This document shows, piece after piece, positions 1-12,431 of a stretch of DNA of 64,000 nucleotides (the stretch's first letter is position 1; every line of letters starts with the position of its first letter). The notes beneath the pieces were generated by a model. The model was not told the origin of the DNA. It searched no databases and saw only the letters and a list, made by a program, of their open reading frames with translations. The stretch covers positions 7,530,618 through 7,594,617 of the forward strand of contig JAJEKV010000056.1 in NCBI GenBank assembly GCA_021234155.1. The letters are read 5' to 3'. This stretch comes from Isoetes taiwanensis. Taxonomy: Eukaryota; Streptophyta; Lycopodiopsida; Isoetales; Isoetaceae. The position numbers and the translations under genes were made by a program.

Positions 1-2758
1 CGTGTTATGCCACATCGCTCGAACTTATTTTACGTTGTTGGATGTAAACGGATTCCTATCTACGGCCACATGTTTTTGATTGCTATAGCTCTGCTTCTAT
101 TTTTTTGGAGCCATAGCTCGAAAGAAACCTTACCTGCCATTGAATCCAGCAACAAACTGTTACCAGGGCTTCGCAAGAAACCGCGCCATAGCCTGAGGTA
201 ACAATTTATATGTGGAATGTCACGTTTCTTAATCTGAACCAAAGCATTTATTATGTCCCCTAACTCACCGGCTAGCAGTATTGCACCCCACATGGCTTCG
301 AGGCTACGAGGCTTAATGATGTTCCACCGTTGAATTACGTAGTACATAACTCTAGTGCTATATAGAATCACTATGTTCAACTTACAACTCTAGTGTTAAG
401 TTCATTCAAGAAAGCATCGAGACTCTGCATTGCCCACAAACAGATTCAGAAACAAACCTAAAATGAAACAGGAGAAAAGGACAGACTTACAGACAATGGT
501 TACATGGGTTGCTCTTCAACACCAAGGAAAGGCGACAGGGTTGCCCTTAAGGCCAAATTTGCATAGGTGTAATTTGGAATGGTAGGTGAATCTTAGGTTA
601 TCGAGATTAGTTATGTTGGCGATCTTCTCCCAGCTAAAATTTTTAGCTATAGAAACGTAGGCGAACGTTGATCAATTTTTTTTGCCTAGAAATTGGCAAC
701 TGTTTGATCTCCCAAGCTAAATTTAAGTAGGGAATAATGACCACATATTTGAATACAAACACATTATGGTGAAAAATAAGTTTATGCCACATAACTTAGA
801 CAACTACTCCAACCAACTTAACATTGCCTTTGCTTATGGGTGCAAATGAAATAAAATTCCACTGAGATAAGATGGAAATGTAGTTTTGATAAATTACCCT
901 AAGACAACACCATTGTATTTGTGTACCGAAAATTATCCCAAGACAAACCATTATCTACCATTAAGTATACTAAGACAACCATTGACCATTAACTTTCTTA
1001 AGACTTATGCTCAGACTTTGACTTGAACTTAGATATACAAGGAGAATGCATCTTTGCACACTTTGATAAGAAGACTTGAAGAGCAAGGTGAGGACATTTG
1101 ACTAAGGTCACAGAAGCAAGTCATGAAGGTGATTCAAGCAAAATTTGAAGATTTGACGACCCCTTGAAGAGTTCTTGGTATGTGATGCTACTATTTGAGT
1201 TCTTGGCATAGTTACATTCTTTGATTCCCATTCTAAACCCTCCACATCCTTCACCATGAAGATATGCCCATTATCCACGTGGGCCTCGGTACCTCCACCG
1301 CCCCACACGCCCGGATGTTCCACGTGGCATGGGGAAGATTGGCTAGGGAAAAAAATAGGCCGCCGCGGGGTAGATAGGAAATTTTTTTGCAACATGGTCT
1401 AAGGCACGATTCCCAAGAAATTGAATTTGAGGGCCAAAATAAATTATTTTTTCTTTTTTCTTTTTTTCCAAGGGGAATCTTTTTATATGCTCTAGAGGAT
1501 GCTGGGATCTTTTTTGCAAATGGGCATTTTCAAATTTTGGCTGTAAAATGGCATGTAAGGAGGATGATGTGGCATGTGAGCATGATGACTTGGCTAAACG
1601 AGGGTGACATGGCAAACAAGGGTGGTGACGTGTCAAACAACTTGGCTTAGAATATTTTTTCTAGTCAAAACTTTAAGTGCGGTGGACATGATGTGTATGA
1701 CATGTGGATGATGATGTGGAGGTGTTGACGATGATGTGGCATGATAATGTTGTCACTTTCATAGGTTCAAACATGTAGTTTGAAGGATTTTTGCAAAAAT
1801 TAGAGTCTCAATGTAGTGACACGTGCATGATATGACATGGCAAGAAAGGGTGACATGTATGGTGACATGTATGGCAAGAAAGGGTGACATGTATGGTGAC
1901 ATGTATGGCAAGAAAGGGTGACATGTATGGCAAGGAAAGGCGACAGGGTTGCCCTTAAGGCCAAATTTGCATAGGTGTAATTTGGAATGGTAGGTGAATC
2001 TTAGATTATCGAGATTAGTTATGTTGGCTAGCAGTATTGCACCCCACATGGCTTCGAGGTGGCCCCTCGAAGCCCTACGAGGCTTAATGATGTTCCACCG
2101 TTGAATTACGTAGTACATAACTCTAGTGCTATATAGAATCGCTATGTTTAACTTACAACTCTAGTGTTAAATTCATTCAAGAAAGCATCGAGACTCTGCA
2201 TTGCCCACAAACAGATTCAGAAACAAACCTAAAATGAAACAGGAGAAAAGGACAGACTTACAGACAATGGTTACGTGGGTTGCTCTTCAACACCAAGGAA
2301 AGGCGACAGGGTTGCCCTTAAGGCCAAATTTGCATAGGTGTAATTTGGAATGGTAGGTGAATCTTAGATTATCGAGATTAGTTATGTTGGCGATTTTCTC
2401 CCAGCTAAAATTTTTAGCTATAGAAACGTAGGCGAACGAAGATCAATATTTTTTAGCCTAGAAATTGGCAACTGTTTGATCTCCCAAGCTAAATTTAAGT
2501 AGGGAATAATGACCACATATTTGAATACAAACACATTATGGTGAAAAATAAGTTTATGCCACATAACTTAGACAACTACTCCAACCAACTTAACATTGCC
2601 TTTAAAATTCCACTGAGATAAGATGGAAATGTAGTTTTGATAAATTACCCTAAGACAACACCATTGTATTTGTGTACCGAAAATTATCCCAAGACAAACC
2701 ATTGTCTACCATTAAGTATACTAAGACAACCATTGACCATTAACTTTCTTAAGACTTA
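1..2758. repeat. Left arm of a large inverted repeat (outer part)
   Basis: The sequence reappears in reverse complement at about 51140-53110: the first 110 bases pair with roughly 53000-53110 with few mismatches. The arm itself contains a tandem duplication: about 270-1925 is repeated at 2028-2758 and continues at 7549-8390 after the Helitron at 2759-7548. The right arm has only one copy of that unit. No long ORF is convincing, and short ORFs here recur only because the repeat recurs. The arm probably continues to the left of the window. Confidence 0.85.
1800..1935. repeat. Short tandem repeat: GGTGACATGTATGGCAAGAAA
   Basis: Near-perfect short units built from GGTGACATGTATGG and CAAGAAAGG are repeated several times in tandem. 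The related copy near 8340-8390 has only one or two units, so this tract expanded or contracted after the 1.65 kb duplication. No coding capacity. Confidence 0.75.
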
Positions 2759-2768
2759 CTAGAAACGT

Positions 2769-2787
2769 GTGCCCGGCGATGCCGGGC
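2769..2787 (-). other. 3'-terminal hairpin of Helitron H2
   Basis: An 8-bp perfect stem (TGCCCGGC / GCCGGGCA) with loop ATC lies 7 nt inside the CTAG terminus on the minus strand. It is identical to the H1 hairpin at 12432-12451. In Helitrons this structure acts as the rolling-circle terminator. Confidence 0.92.
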
Positions 2788-2845
2788 ATTAATCATGGAC
2801 GTGTGGAATAGGTAGATGTAAGGGTTAAAGGTAGAATTAAGAGGG

Positions 2846-4900
2846 CTAAATGTAATCATGTCTATAGATGTAATAGAGTGTCAGCCATTGGCTGGGGATG
2901 GATAGGAATAATGGAAAACATAGGTGCAAATTGAATATTTGAACATAATAGAGTCCATACCTTTTAAAGTATTGGTAGGGCTTTGTGGAAGATTGCAGAT
3001 CTAATGCATGTTGAATAGAATTGCATTTAAATGTAATGTGGATCATGCAAATATTCAATATAAGGGTGCTATCATTCTCTTATTCATTGATTTGTCTTGG
3101 TTTATGGCATAGATGTAGTTAGAAAACGATGAAATTTCTAGCCTCAAAATAATCTCCATGCATGAGTAATTATGTGAGTAGTAAGAAAAATCAATGCATT
3201 TATAATCCTAGATTCTAAACATCCTCTAGCTAATAAAGGTTTGATTGAAACATGTACTTAGATTGTAGTTGGTCAAGGCAAGAAAGGTGCCCGATGTATG
3301 TACCGCCTCAACATGATGGTTCATATGAAAAAGTGTGTAACACATTGTAGCCATTCATGCCTATGTCATTTTCAAAAGAGCAATCCAAAATGCTCCCTAT
3401 TGACACTCTTTACTTAGTCTTGCAAAAACTTTTGACAAGCTACGGGGATAAAGGGATTGCATTTGGGATTGCGCTGTATAAGAGAATGAAGTGCTAAGAT
3501 GTGAGGGATTTTTGCCGGATCTTAGTAACTTTAGCTACTATTAGGCATTACGGTCCTAATAGTGATGATCTTCTAGAAAATGCAATCATACACAATGTAT
3601 AGTTTCAGATGCTATTGTTGCTCCTTTGTATGTTAATTATTTTGATATGGTACCTTCAAATTAGAGATGCAGATATAAAGCAATCATAGTTATCACATCA
3701 CTTTTGATAAGAGAATCTATCGTGGAGGATGAAACATGGGAAAAATAGATCTCCTTTATGATATTTCAAGTGTAAAAAGGATTTGTACGGAATGCCAATT
3801 ACATTTCAAACTGTGTATTGTGCTACATCTCAAAAAGCACCTAAAATATTATTTTTCACTTTAATAACATATTTAATAACATACGCGTATGATTTATAGA
3901 CTCTTAGGTGACCCATATTTGAAGAATATGGGAAACTAAGAAAGGATTGACGACAATGGTAGATTTGAATCTCATTGAAATTGGCAAATTATGCGGGATT
4001 CGTGCCTAAAATAATACAATTTATCTATTCATTGCATGTTCTTGTATTTGCCATGGGGTGTTCCTGTTATTGATTGTGGCTGTCATAAAACTGGAACTAC
4101 GATGGGCTTGATGTTTGCATCTGGCATAAATGCAATGCACTCAATTGCCTCTTTTCATTCACAACTTTCAGAATGTAAATTAGAATAAGTACTGGACTTA
4201 TTTGATCATCAAATGCCACTTTACGGCTTGTGAAAAACTGTGTTCTGGTAATGTAATGTAATCGATGCATCCATGATTAGGCCTTCTTAATCCAACATAA
4301 TCCGTGATTAGATCTTAGTCTTGAAAATTTTACCTTCTACCTTGTAAAACAAACCTAGATCCAAATGTAGCTGCAAGAATGAACGAAAATCCTAAAGTAA
4401 TTGAGCGAAGTATTCTTCAAGTTCTGTGGCAAGGAAGTTGTGCAAGAAAACTCAATGCAAAAGACAATGGCAACAACGCAAACATGTTATGATCATGAAC
4501 TACATGCAAGGGTTAAAGTGTCCAGCTCATGGGAATTCACTCTCTTTTTGTTTTTGATATACAACTTACTTTAATAGTTGCTTGATGCAAATGGAATGTT
4601 TTCCAAATGAAAACTCTGATACAGGAGAAAACAATGCTCTTTATCATGCTGCTAACTAAAAAAGACAAAATGCTCGCCTACTCACTGCAGACTCAATCAA
4701 AGAAAACACCATGAGAAGTCTTTGAAGAAAAGCTATTATCTTGCAACACTCATCATTCTGATGTAGCCAAGAAATGTCCCTATGCACAGGGTTCAGAAGC
4801 TCCAGTCAGAACTATAAAGCTACAAATAGTAGAAATCGAAGCAACAATAGGATGCATGATTTACCAGTAATATAAGTGATGGAACTATAGCCAAGCCTCT
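2846..4900. other. AT-rich interior of Helitron H2 without recognisable genes
   Basis: About 2 kb between the 3' terminus and the first exon-like segment. I see only short ORFs without family resemblance. The base composition is intron-like or intergenic. It could be intronic sequence of the captured gene whose exons lie further right. Confidence 0.5.
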
Positions 4901-4990
4901 GCCTTGTGGCATCTGCATGTTAGAAGAATACATATTTCATCAGGGGCTTTGAAGTTAATGAAACACCAAAAACTGTGATCAAACCCTTAC

Positions 4991-5111
4991 CTTGGCGCTT
5001 CAAATACGATCCTGCATCACAAATGCAATAGTGACCTTCAGGAATAGTAAATGTTATAACACATCTTGGCCCCATGCTTTGTATATAGAAAACCATTCTT
5101 TGCCCAAACAA
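4991..5111 (-). pseudogene. Exon-like fragment of unrecognised gene captured in H2
   Basis: On the minus strand an open segment (key peptide VITFTIPEGHYCICDAG) ends at a consensus donor (GTAAGG at 4990). It is in the same orientation as the other exon-like pieces at 5961-6324 and 6939-7352, so they look like exons of one captured host gene. I do not recognise the product. Confidence 0.4.
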
Positions 5112-5960
5112 CGAAAATTTGAATAAGCAAAATACAATAGAATATATTTATTGCAGTGAAGATATCTGCATTTTGCTCACCATATTGCAGAGAGTGATAT
5201 TTATACAGCCAGAACAATGCTATGACAATAGAATCGTAAGAAGCAGTGTATGTCGGTTAACCACACCCACGAATACTTTCCTGTCATTACAGTTCAACAT
5301 AAGATGTGTAAGTCTTTGCCATTCTGTCATTTTATTATAGCTTGAAAAATCTGCAATACATGGGAATAAGTTCCACATTGAATTCCTAGCTTCTACACAT
5401 TTTGTCTAATCTAAATTATGATTCACTTTAAGAAGTGTATGCTTCAGACGATTTTTCCACAAACCCATGCCTAGCTTTTAAATAACATGTCATTTGTAGT
5501 CTATCCTAAAGACTTGAAAAATAAATTCAATATCCACTATATATTCCTTTACGTAGAATGATTGCATGTTTAGACTCAATTAATGATTTTAATGCAGTGC
5601 AGAGAAAGTGATAAAAGTAATTCTATTTCTTTTGATTTGTTCTGCAGCAACCAGCCAAGTGCTTAGCAACCAGCAATGGAAAATTAAAGCATGGCCAACA
5701 TGGGCATGAGCACTATTCATTAAAACATATGAACAAAGCTTCCTTTTCCTGAAGCCTCACAAATTTTGAACTCAAACTTATAAGCTAAGAATGCACATTA
5801 AATATCAATACCAAGCAAATAGTACCTGGTGATATGGATCTTGTGCTGGCTGGTGAAGAAGAGTAATACCTATTGTATGAACAAAAAAATGATCTAAGAC
5901 CCTAGGAAATGGTATGCAGAATAAAAAATGAGGACATATAGAATAGAAAACTTGACAAAC

Positions 5961-6324
5961 CAGTTGATTCAACATATGATGAATCAAAAAAAGAAAATTC
6001 TGGAATAAAGTCTTCTGTTATGAGTTGGTTTTTTCTGCCAAATACAGAATCTTGGTGCTCCGAAAAGACAGGGATCTTGCCTGAAGTCTCAGTAAGTATG
6101 GTATGCCATTGCCTAAACCCTTCTAGATGCACATTGATCACAGCATGATGATTGCACCAAAGGCTGCAGGAATTATTGCCTTCATTGGATGCCTCGGATG
6201 TGAAAAAAATGACCAAATCTTGATTGTCTCTGGTTATAGCATTATGTGAAAAGCGTTGAAGATTTATAACAGTAGAAGGTTTACAGGCATGTACAGTTGG
6301 GACTCGCATTTCTTTCATCACATC
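5961..6324 (-). pseudogene. Large exon of unrecognised gene captured in H2
   Basis: A 364-bp open exon is bounded on the minus strand by an acceptor (CATTTAG|GATG) and a donor (CTG|GTTTGT). The peptide is mixed-composition and globular-looking, with segments such as DLVIFFTSEASNEG and KNQLITEDFIPEFSFFD. This is the best coding segment inside Helitron H2. Intron boundaries are kept, so capture was at DNA level. Family not recognised. Confidence 0.5.
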
Positions 6325-6938
6325 CTAAATGAATTAACGAAAGGTAAAAACCTCTCATATGTATTGTAGCGAGTGAGATTATGCATGAAAAGGGCCAATA
6401 AAAAGACTTTTGAACCAAGGAGGCAAGATAATGCACTATGTCAGACATCCTATTTGAAGTAAAAAAAAATCAAGTATTATTGAAAGCCTCCTTGCTAATA
6501 CTCAATAGGTAAAACATCCTTACCACTTTTGAACACTGAGGTCGGTTCCTTGCTCAGGTTTTGCAGAGATGGTTTGACACTTTGATACCAGCAAAGAAGA
6601 AGAAGTGGGACAAAATAAGCCTGAGACCTGCATTAGATAAATTAGAATGCAACAAAGACAATCGGTTCCTATGGAAGGGGATCCCTCCAAAGAAAAATGC
6701 TGGAGGAACATGCAAGTTAAAAAAAATAAAAATAAAAAACTAAATCAAATGACTCGTGCGGTTGGATAATTTACCTACTCAAATCCAAAGATATCGAGAT
6801 CCCTTCTACGTCTTTCTCTGCAAAGATGGATCGCCTATGAAAGGACAAAATGTTTTCAAATGCTAGAGCTTGATTCAGTTTCTTCTAGTATGTAATCAAT
6901 TTGATCTTTAATAAAATTATGGCAAACATTGCCCTTAC

Positions 6939-7352
6939 CTCTGTTGTAATGGAACTCTGAATGGAATGCATCTCAAAGGATCCCAAGTGCGCACAGCCTG
7001 TGTTTCGTGAGTAAAAAGTGGGAGAGTAACCTGAAGAATAAAACAGCATTATTGGCAAGAACAACTTCGAATTCTTGCTCTGTTTCCATGCTCACCTGCC
7101 GCCCAGCTGAAGAGCTCCACAGCTCCAAGGATCCCAAGTGCGCACAACCTGCGTTTCGTGAGTAAAAGTGGGAGAGTAACCTGAAGAATAAAACGACATT
7201 ATTGGTAAGAAGAACTTCAGATTCTTGCTTTGTTTCCATCCTCACCTCTCACCTGCCGCCCAGCTGAAGAGCTCCACAGCTCCAAGGTCCGACCCAGCGC
7301 AATAGCCAGAAGAAGCGCCAAACTGAGTTTCGTATCCAAAACTCGTCGTCAT
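6939..7352 (-). pseudogene. 5' exons of captured gene, with a partial tandem exon duplication
   Basis: A possible first exon runs from an ATG at 7352 (MTTSFGYETQFGASSGYC...) to a donor at 7253. The next exon appears twice: once at about 7131-7180 and once complete at 6939-7030, where it is bounded by acceptor TTCTTCAG and donor GTAAGG. The peptide includes LPLFTHETQAVRTWDP. The segment 6976-7131 is a tandem duplicate of 7132-7290, so the captured gene has a duplicated exon/intron block. Product not recognised. Confidence 0.45.
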
Positions 7353-7463
7353 TCAATTGTGTCGGCTCGGCCAACTTCAAAAAATTCGAATTAAATGCTG
7401 GCGATGCCGGAAGGGGGAACTCAGGATGCTGGCGATGCCGCAAGGGGGAACTCAGGCCAAAAG

Positions 7464-7485
7464 GGAACGCCGCATGCGGCGTTCC
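7464..7485. other. Perfect palindrome near the 5' end of Helitron H2
   Basis: GGAACGCCGC directly abuts its reverse complement through ATG-like symmetry, making a 22-bp perfect palindrome about 64-85 nt inside the H2 5' end. Helitron H1 has the same arms (9639-9649 and 9663-9673) separated by a 13-nt loop. A 5' subterminal hairpin is therefore a shared family feature. Confidence 0.8.
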
Positions 7486-9084
7486 ATGCGCGTTCCATGC
7501 GGCTGCACAGGCACAATTACCAACACCTTACGAAAATAAAAAAGAAGATGCTCAGATTTTGACTTGAACTTAGATATACAAGGAGAATGCATCTTTGCAC
7601 ACTTTGATAAGAAGACTTGAAGAGCAAGGTGAGGACATTTGACTAAGGTCACAGAAGCAAGTCATGAAGGTGATTCAAGCAAAATTTGAAGATTTGAAGA
7701 CCCCTTGAAGAGTTCTTGGTATGTGATGCTACTATTTGAGTTCTATTGATTCCCATTCTAAACCCTCCACATCCTTCACCATGAAGATATGCCCATTATC
7801 CACGTGGGCCTCGGTACCTCCACCGCCCCACACGCCCGGATGTTCCACGTGGCATGGGGAAGATTGGCTAGGGAAAAAAATAGGCCGCCGCCCGGGGGGT
7901 AGATAGGAAATTTTTTTGCAACATGGTCTAAGGCACGATTCCCAAGAAATTGAATTTGAGGGCCAAAATAAATTATTTTTTCAATTTTGTTTTTTCCAAG
8001 GGGAATCTTTTTATATGCTCTAGAGGATCTTGGGGATCTTTTTGCAAATGGGCACTTTCAAATTTTGGCTGTAAAATGGCATGTAAGGAGGATGATGTGG
8101 CATGTGAGCATGATGACTTGGCTAAATGAGGGTGACATGGCAAACAAGGGTGGTGACGTGTCAAACAACTTGGCTTAGAATATTTTTTCTAGTCAAAACT
8201 TTGAGTGCGATGGACATGATGTGTATGACATGTGGATGATGATGTGGAGGTGTTGATGATGATGTGGCATGATAATGTGTCACTTTCATAGGTTCAAACA
8301 TGTAGTTTCAAGGATTTTTGCAAAAATTAGAGTCTCAATGTAGTGACACGTGCATGATATGACATGGCAAGAAAGGGTGACATGTATGGTGAGTTGGTCT
8401 CTCAATTGTATTGTCATAGGTCAATTTAGGCATAGATGCATGATATTTGCATTTTCTAGGCAAATCTTGATTTTGGGTGTTTCCCTTTGGAATTTTTGCA
8501 TTCTCTCTCCTCTTTTGACTTATAGGAGAGGATGTTGACCTTAGATCACATGTATGACCAAGTCAAGTGGAATTTAGTGTTTTGAATGATATGGAAATGG
8601 TATGGTAAGTGTATGGAATGTGAATGACTTGTGAAGGGGTAGTTTTGACTAGAAAAAATCTTCAAGGCCAAATTTGACTTGGAGATGAGGTGTAGACATG
8701 GAACTAGAGATCTCATGGGCATTTCATCATGGTTAAAGGTAAGGGGGATGTAGGATGGGAATCAAAGGATGCAATCATGCCAAGAACTCAAATGATACCA
8801 TCACATACCAAGAAATCTTCAAGGGGTCTTCAATCCTTCAAACTTTGCTTGATTCTCCTTTATGCCTTGCTTATGTGACCCCTGGTCAAATGTCCTCACC
8901 TTGCTCTTCAAGTCTTCAAAGTGTGCAAGTATGAATTCTTCTTGTAGCTCTAAATTCAAATCAAAGTGTGAGCATAAGTCTAAGAAATGTGCCTTGCTCT
9001 TCCATGCTACCATAGCATGGCAGCATTATGCCAAACTAAAAGAACAGGCTAGTCTCCCAGCCCTTTTTCTTGCTGCTTGATAAT

Positions 9085-9420
9085 CATGATAGGACTCCAG
9101 CCAATTGCCAATATGAGGGTATGTTTGGCAATTCAATGGACCTGCAATGGATTGAAAAAAGATGGTGATAATAAGGTTCAGTGTGACATGAATATGAATA
9201 TGGAGGTGGTTGTTAGATAAACCTGCATGACAGATGAAATCATTAGCAAAATGTGAGCTGCTGAATGGACATGTGACAGCAGTTTTATGGGTTATGTGGA
9301 GATCTGAAGTATCTTATATGGAGCAAGGGCAGCTCTTGAGCAGATAAGCATGGAATGTATCTATTAGGATGCACTTGCATGTGGAAAAATATCCATTAGC
9401 TCAAATAAGTTGTTGTTGTG
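9085..9420 (+). repeat. Short interspersed repeat, about 330 bp
   Basis: This segment (from ATGATAGGACTCC to AAATAAGTTGTTGT) has a diverged direct copy at about 61557-61890. There it cleanly interrupts sequence that is continuous at 59478-59505. It therefore behaves as a small mobile unit. No terminal inverted repeat or poly-A tail is obvious, so class is unknown. Confidence 0.6.
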
Positions 9421-9475
9421 GAGGGGATGGCAGCAACTATCGACATAGTGTGGAATGGAGAGCAGTGAATGAGTA

Positions 9476-9512
9476 ATGAGATGAATGACTGTGAATCAGT
9501 CATTCATCTCAT
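9476..9512. other. 16-bp stem hairpin in the repeat arm
   Basis: ATGAGATGAATGACTG is followed by a 5-nt loop and its exact reverse complement. The hairpin lies just upstream of the segment shared with the right inverted arm, so it may mark the end of an inserted or rearranged segment. Confidence 0.7.
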
Positions 9513-9638
9513 AAATACAAATTACAATGAGGACTGCAAAACTAGTATCTAGTGTGTCCGCTCGGCGGTGCACAAACATGCGAGTTGTTTACCACTATAT
9601 CTTTTTCTTTAAAAAGTGAGGGTCTTGGACCTTGTGCA

Positions 9639-9673
9639 GGGAACGCCGCTGTGCAGACGCACGCGGCGTTCCC
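9639..9673. other. 5' subterminal hairpin of Helitron H1
   Basis: GGGAACGCCGC and GCGGCGTTCCC form an 11-bp stem around a 13-nt loop, 40-74 nt from the 5' end. A related palindrome is present in H2 and a decayed version lies near 11100. Confidence 0.8.
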
Positions 9674-10790
9674 TTCCCGCATGCATTCCCCCTTGCGGGA
9701 TGTTGGTTGCCGGCAATTAATCCAAATTTTTGAACTTGCCGACCTCATTCAATGACAACCGAAATTGAAATGCCTCCCTAGGTTTACTCATTGGCTGCGA
9801 CGATTTTCCTCTACGGCTTTCCTATGTATTATTTGTTGCCTCAATATTGCGCTACCGCTTGCTTGGTTTAGGATTGCCACTGCATATTGCTTGGTTTAGG
9901 ATAGTCACTAGAGCTCCTGAGCTAGGTGGATCGTCATAGGGTCAGTACGTTTAAAAGGGTAAGAAATTACAGGTTTGAAGATGTCCTGAATAAGTTTTAC
10001 CTTTTGCCATTTGATCTGCAAGTTGAAACATGGATTTAGTCTATTGCAATATCTTTCTCTATCATCAAGAAAGCAGGTTCTATAGTGGTGAGTTAACGTC
10101 AGGTAAGATCTATCATTAAGGACAATGCTTTTTTCATGTTGCATTTGCTGCATGTTATTCTATGGCAAGATAAATTAGTAAGATGGTTGAACCTACTATA
10201 AGCATGAACTGTATTATCATGTTTCAGATTGCTATAGCCAGCTACAATTTGGCGTGTTTGAATGAAGTGGAATGTTATAGTTTACAACTTTCTTCCACTC
10301 TTAACCTGCAATACGTGGCTTCGCCAGTGCCCTTCCTTGAAACGTTGCTTTCCCAATGGCATACAGTTTAAAAGCATAAAATGGTTCATGGTTTATGGTC
10401 TGAAACCATCCCAATGGTCTGAAATAGCATACAGTCTGAAGCATCCCAATGGTTCATGTTTACAGTCTGAAAGCATGAAAATATAGCAAACTAGATCTTC
10501 ACTTGGGACTCTGTGGTTCTATATAAACTTCCCTTGATATTTCAATTTCTTTGGGCTCCTATATTTTATCCTTATCACAGCATGAAATCAGGTTATTATT
10601 TGGTGATGTCTGCAATGTAGGTTTGGTTCTATAAGTCTGCAATGTAGGTCTGGTTCAGATTTGTCTATAGCTGCATACCATGGAACAGATTTGTCCAAAT
10701 TTGTCTAAGATTTGTCAAGTACATCATTTATACACACTTTATTAGATCACTTTATTTTATATAAAATTCTTATTTGTTTGGATTTCTGCA

Positions 10791-10858
10791 GAAAAGCATT
10801 GTGACCATTGTAGAAAAATCAAGGTTCGTCGAGTTGAACGATCTCCAGTCAACAAAAG
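10791..10858 (+). pseudogene. Possible captured exon in H1 with a CxxC motif
   Basis: A 68-bp segment sits between a good acceptor (TTTCTGCAG) and a donor (AAAAG|GTATCT). One frame reads KHCDHCRKIKVRRVERS, a basic peptide with a CxxC pair. Too short to assign; it may be an exon captured by the Helitron or chance. Confidence 0.3.
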
Positions 10859-11050
10859 GTATCTTTAAGTAATAGATAATAGATAATCAGTGTTTAGATG
10901 CATGCCTTCTAGAAGTTATGTATTGTGGTATCTGAAAATAAGTGCACAGCGGCATTCCTGGCATTGATTCCGTTGCTATTTTAAAACCAGCAGTTCATTT
11001 GGTTGTTCTTGCAAGGTTAGTTTTTATTTGTATGCTTCACGATCATAGAA

Positions 11051-11190
11051 TCTTTCTTATTAAAATGGGATGTTGTTGGGACCCGTGCTGGAATATCGCA
11101 TGTGCAGACGCATGTGGCGTTCCCTCTCCCACTTGCGGAACTTTTTTGGTGGTCTACGTCTACTTTGGCATCAAGTTTGAAATTGAGCTT
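11051..11190 (+). mobile_element. Second, decayed Helitron 5' terminus inside H1
   Basis: The sequence from TCTTTCTTATTAAAATGG through GTGCAGACGCATGTGGCGTTCCC aligns with the first 90 bases of H1, including the TGTGCAGACGCA loop and the right hairpin arm. It is preceded by A. It has no separate 3' end before 12462, so either the 3' end is shared or this is an older copy carried along. Confidence 0.65.
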
Positions 11191-12240
11191 TGGCCTCTTC
11201 AACAACCCAGATGGTTCATTTTGCTTGATTATCCTCTTCATAGCTCCATTGACTTAGACATTCATAGCTTGGCAGGGTGTTGGTGGACTCCGCTATATTT
11301 GGATCAGCAAAGTTGCACGCATCCTTTTGTGTTCTTTATAAGTTGAGTTGCTTTAAACTGCTGCAATGTCTCTAGACCAAGATTTTGCCAACATTCTTTT
11401 CAAATATATAATGATGAAGTCAGTCTTCAGAATCCCAGAGTGACAAATTCTCTTGAATCCTTATAAACCTAAGTTTGTTCTATTGTTGGAGTTTTTGAAT
11501 AGAAAGGGGATAATCTGAGCTGTCTTTCAAACATATACATCGTTAACTGCAGAAATTATTAACTTTCCCTTCTAATTAAATTATAGATTTAGATTGCATC
11601 AAGCTTGCCTTTGGCCATGCGCAATATAGGTCACCCTTACTTTCTATGGTATTATTTACCAGAGATACATGTATGTGAACTTTCCACTTTAAACCTTTTG
11701 TACATACAAGTCCAATGAATAATAGACATTTAACATTGAATAATAGACTCTTGGAAATCAGTAACAAATTGAAATAATCATCGATCCTAAAACCACATAA
11801 TGGATGGATTTCTACACACGTCGACGTGTGCCAGTACATGTGTCTATTGTTTTGTTACACGACTATTATTGATCGACATATTACATAATCTTGAACTATA
11901 ACCATAACCCTTTTAATGTACAACTTTGATCCCACTATGTATATCTTGCATCAACATGATTGTGTATTTGTCTTTTGCAAGAAGATGATCCAACATCAAT
12001 CAAATACAACCACAATCTTCCACGTCCCATTCCATGCACATACACACCCAGTACACCATTTTCCAATTTTCCACTACATTCTAATTGCAGCTATGTTAAT
12101 GAATTGGATTTTTATCTTCCATAAAATCCTAAACCATTATAAGCACTTGCTAATATCCCTAACTCTACGCAATCAATACAACTATGAACTCCCTCGTCTA
12201 TCTATTATATTTTATTATGCACATTCCATTATTCGTACCA

Positions 12241-12397
12241 ATCTCCCTAAACCCTAGATATTTCATACATATGGCTATTACTTATATAGAGATATTTACA
12301 ACTCTTTAATCCACCTATCTCCCTAAACCCTAGATATTTCATACATATGGCTATTTACTTATATAGAGATATTTACAACTCTTTAATCCACCTACAA
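12241..12397. repeat. Two-copy tandem repeat, 78-bp unit
   Basis: The unit starting ATCTCCCTAAACCCTAGATA and ending TTTAATCCACCT is present twice in direct succession with a single indel. It lies just upstream of the 3' hairpin of H1 and contains a telobox-like AAACCCTAG. Confidence 0.85.
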
Positions 12398-12431
12398 ACT
12401 ATTACGACTATGCATTTTGCTCATCTAGGTA

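Larger units (their letters stand above)
2759..7548 (-). mobile_element. Helitron H2 (non-autonomous, 4.8 kb), minus strand
   Basis: Read on the minus strand, the element starts with TCTTCTTTTTTATTTTCG at 7548. It ends at 2759 with a hairpin (TGCCCGGC-ATC-GCCGGGCA, 2769-2787), then CACGTTT and CTAG. These are the hallmarks of a plant Helitron: 5' TC, 3' hairpin plus CTRR, insertion between A and T, no target duplication. The flanks join as ...gacttA|Tgctcag..., which is exactly the uninterrupted sequence at 1003-1015 and, inverted, near 52090. No Rep/helicase ORF is visible, so it must have been mobilised in trans. It shares both termini with H1 (9600-12462). It contains exon-like pieces of a host gene (see 4991-7352). 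Confidence 0.93.
7549..9599. repeat. Continuation of the left inverted-repeat arm between the two Helitrons
   Basis: 7549-8390 duplicates 1009-1925 (second tandem copy, resumed after H2). 8390-9075 is unique or low-copy sequence with no convincing ORF. About 9085-9420 is a dispersed repeat also found at 61560-61890. 9505-9599 pairs in inverse orientation with 51050-51139. Confidence 0.75.

Noticed and set aside
1108-1636. ORFs recurring at 1108, 1343, 7973, 51578 and 51781
   Set aside because: Both strands of one repeated non-coding sequence give them; stops interrupt between copies and no family is seen.
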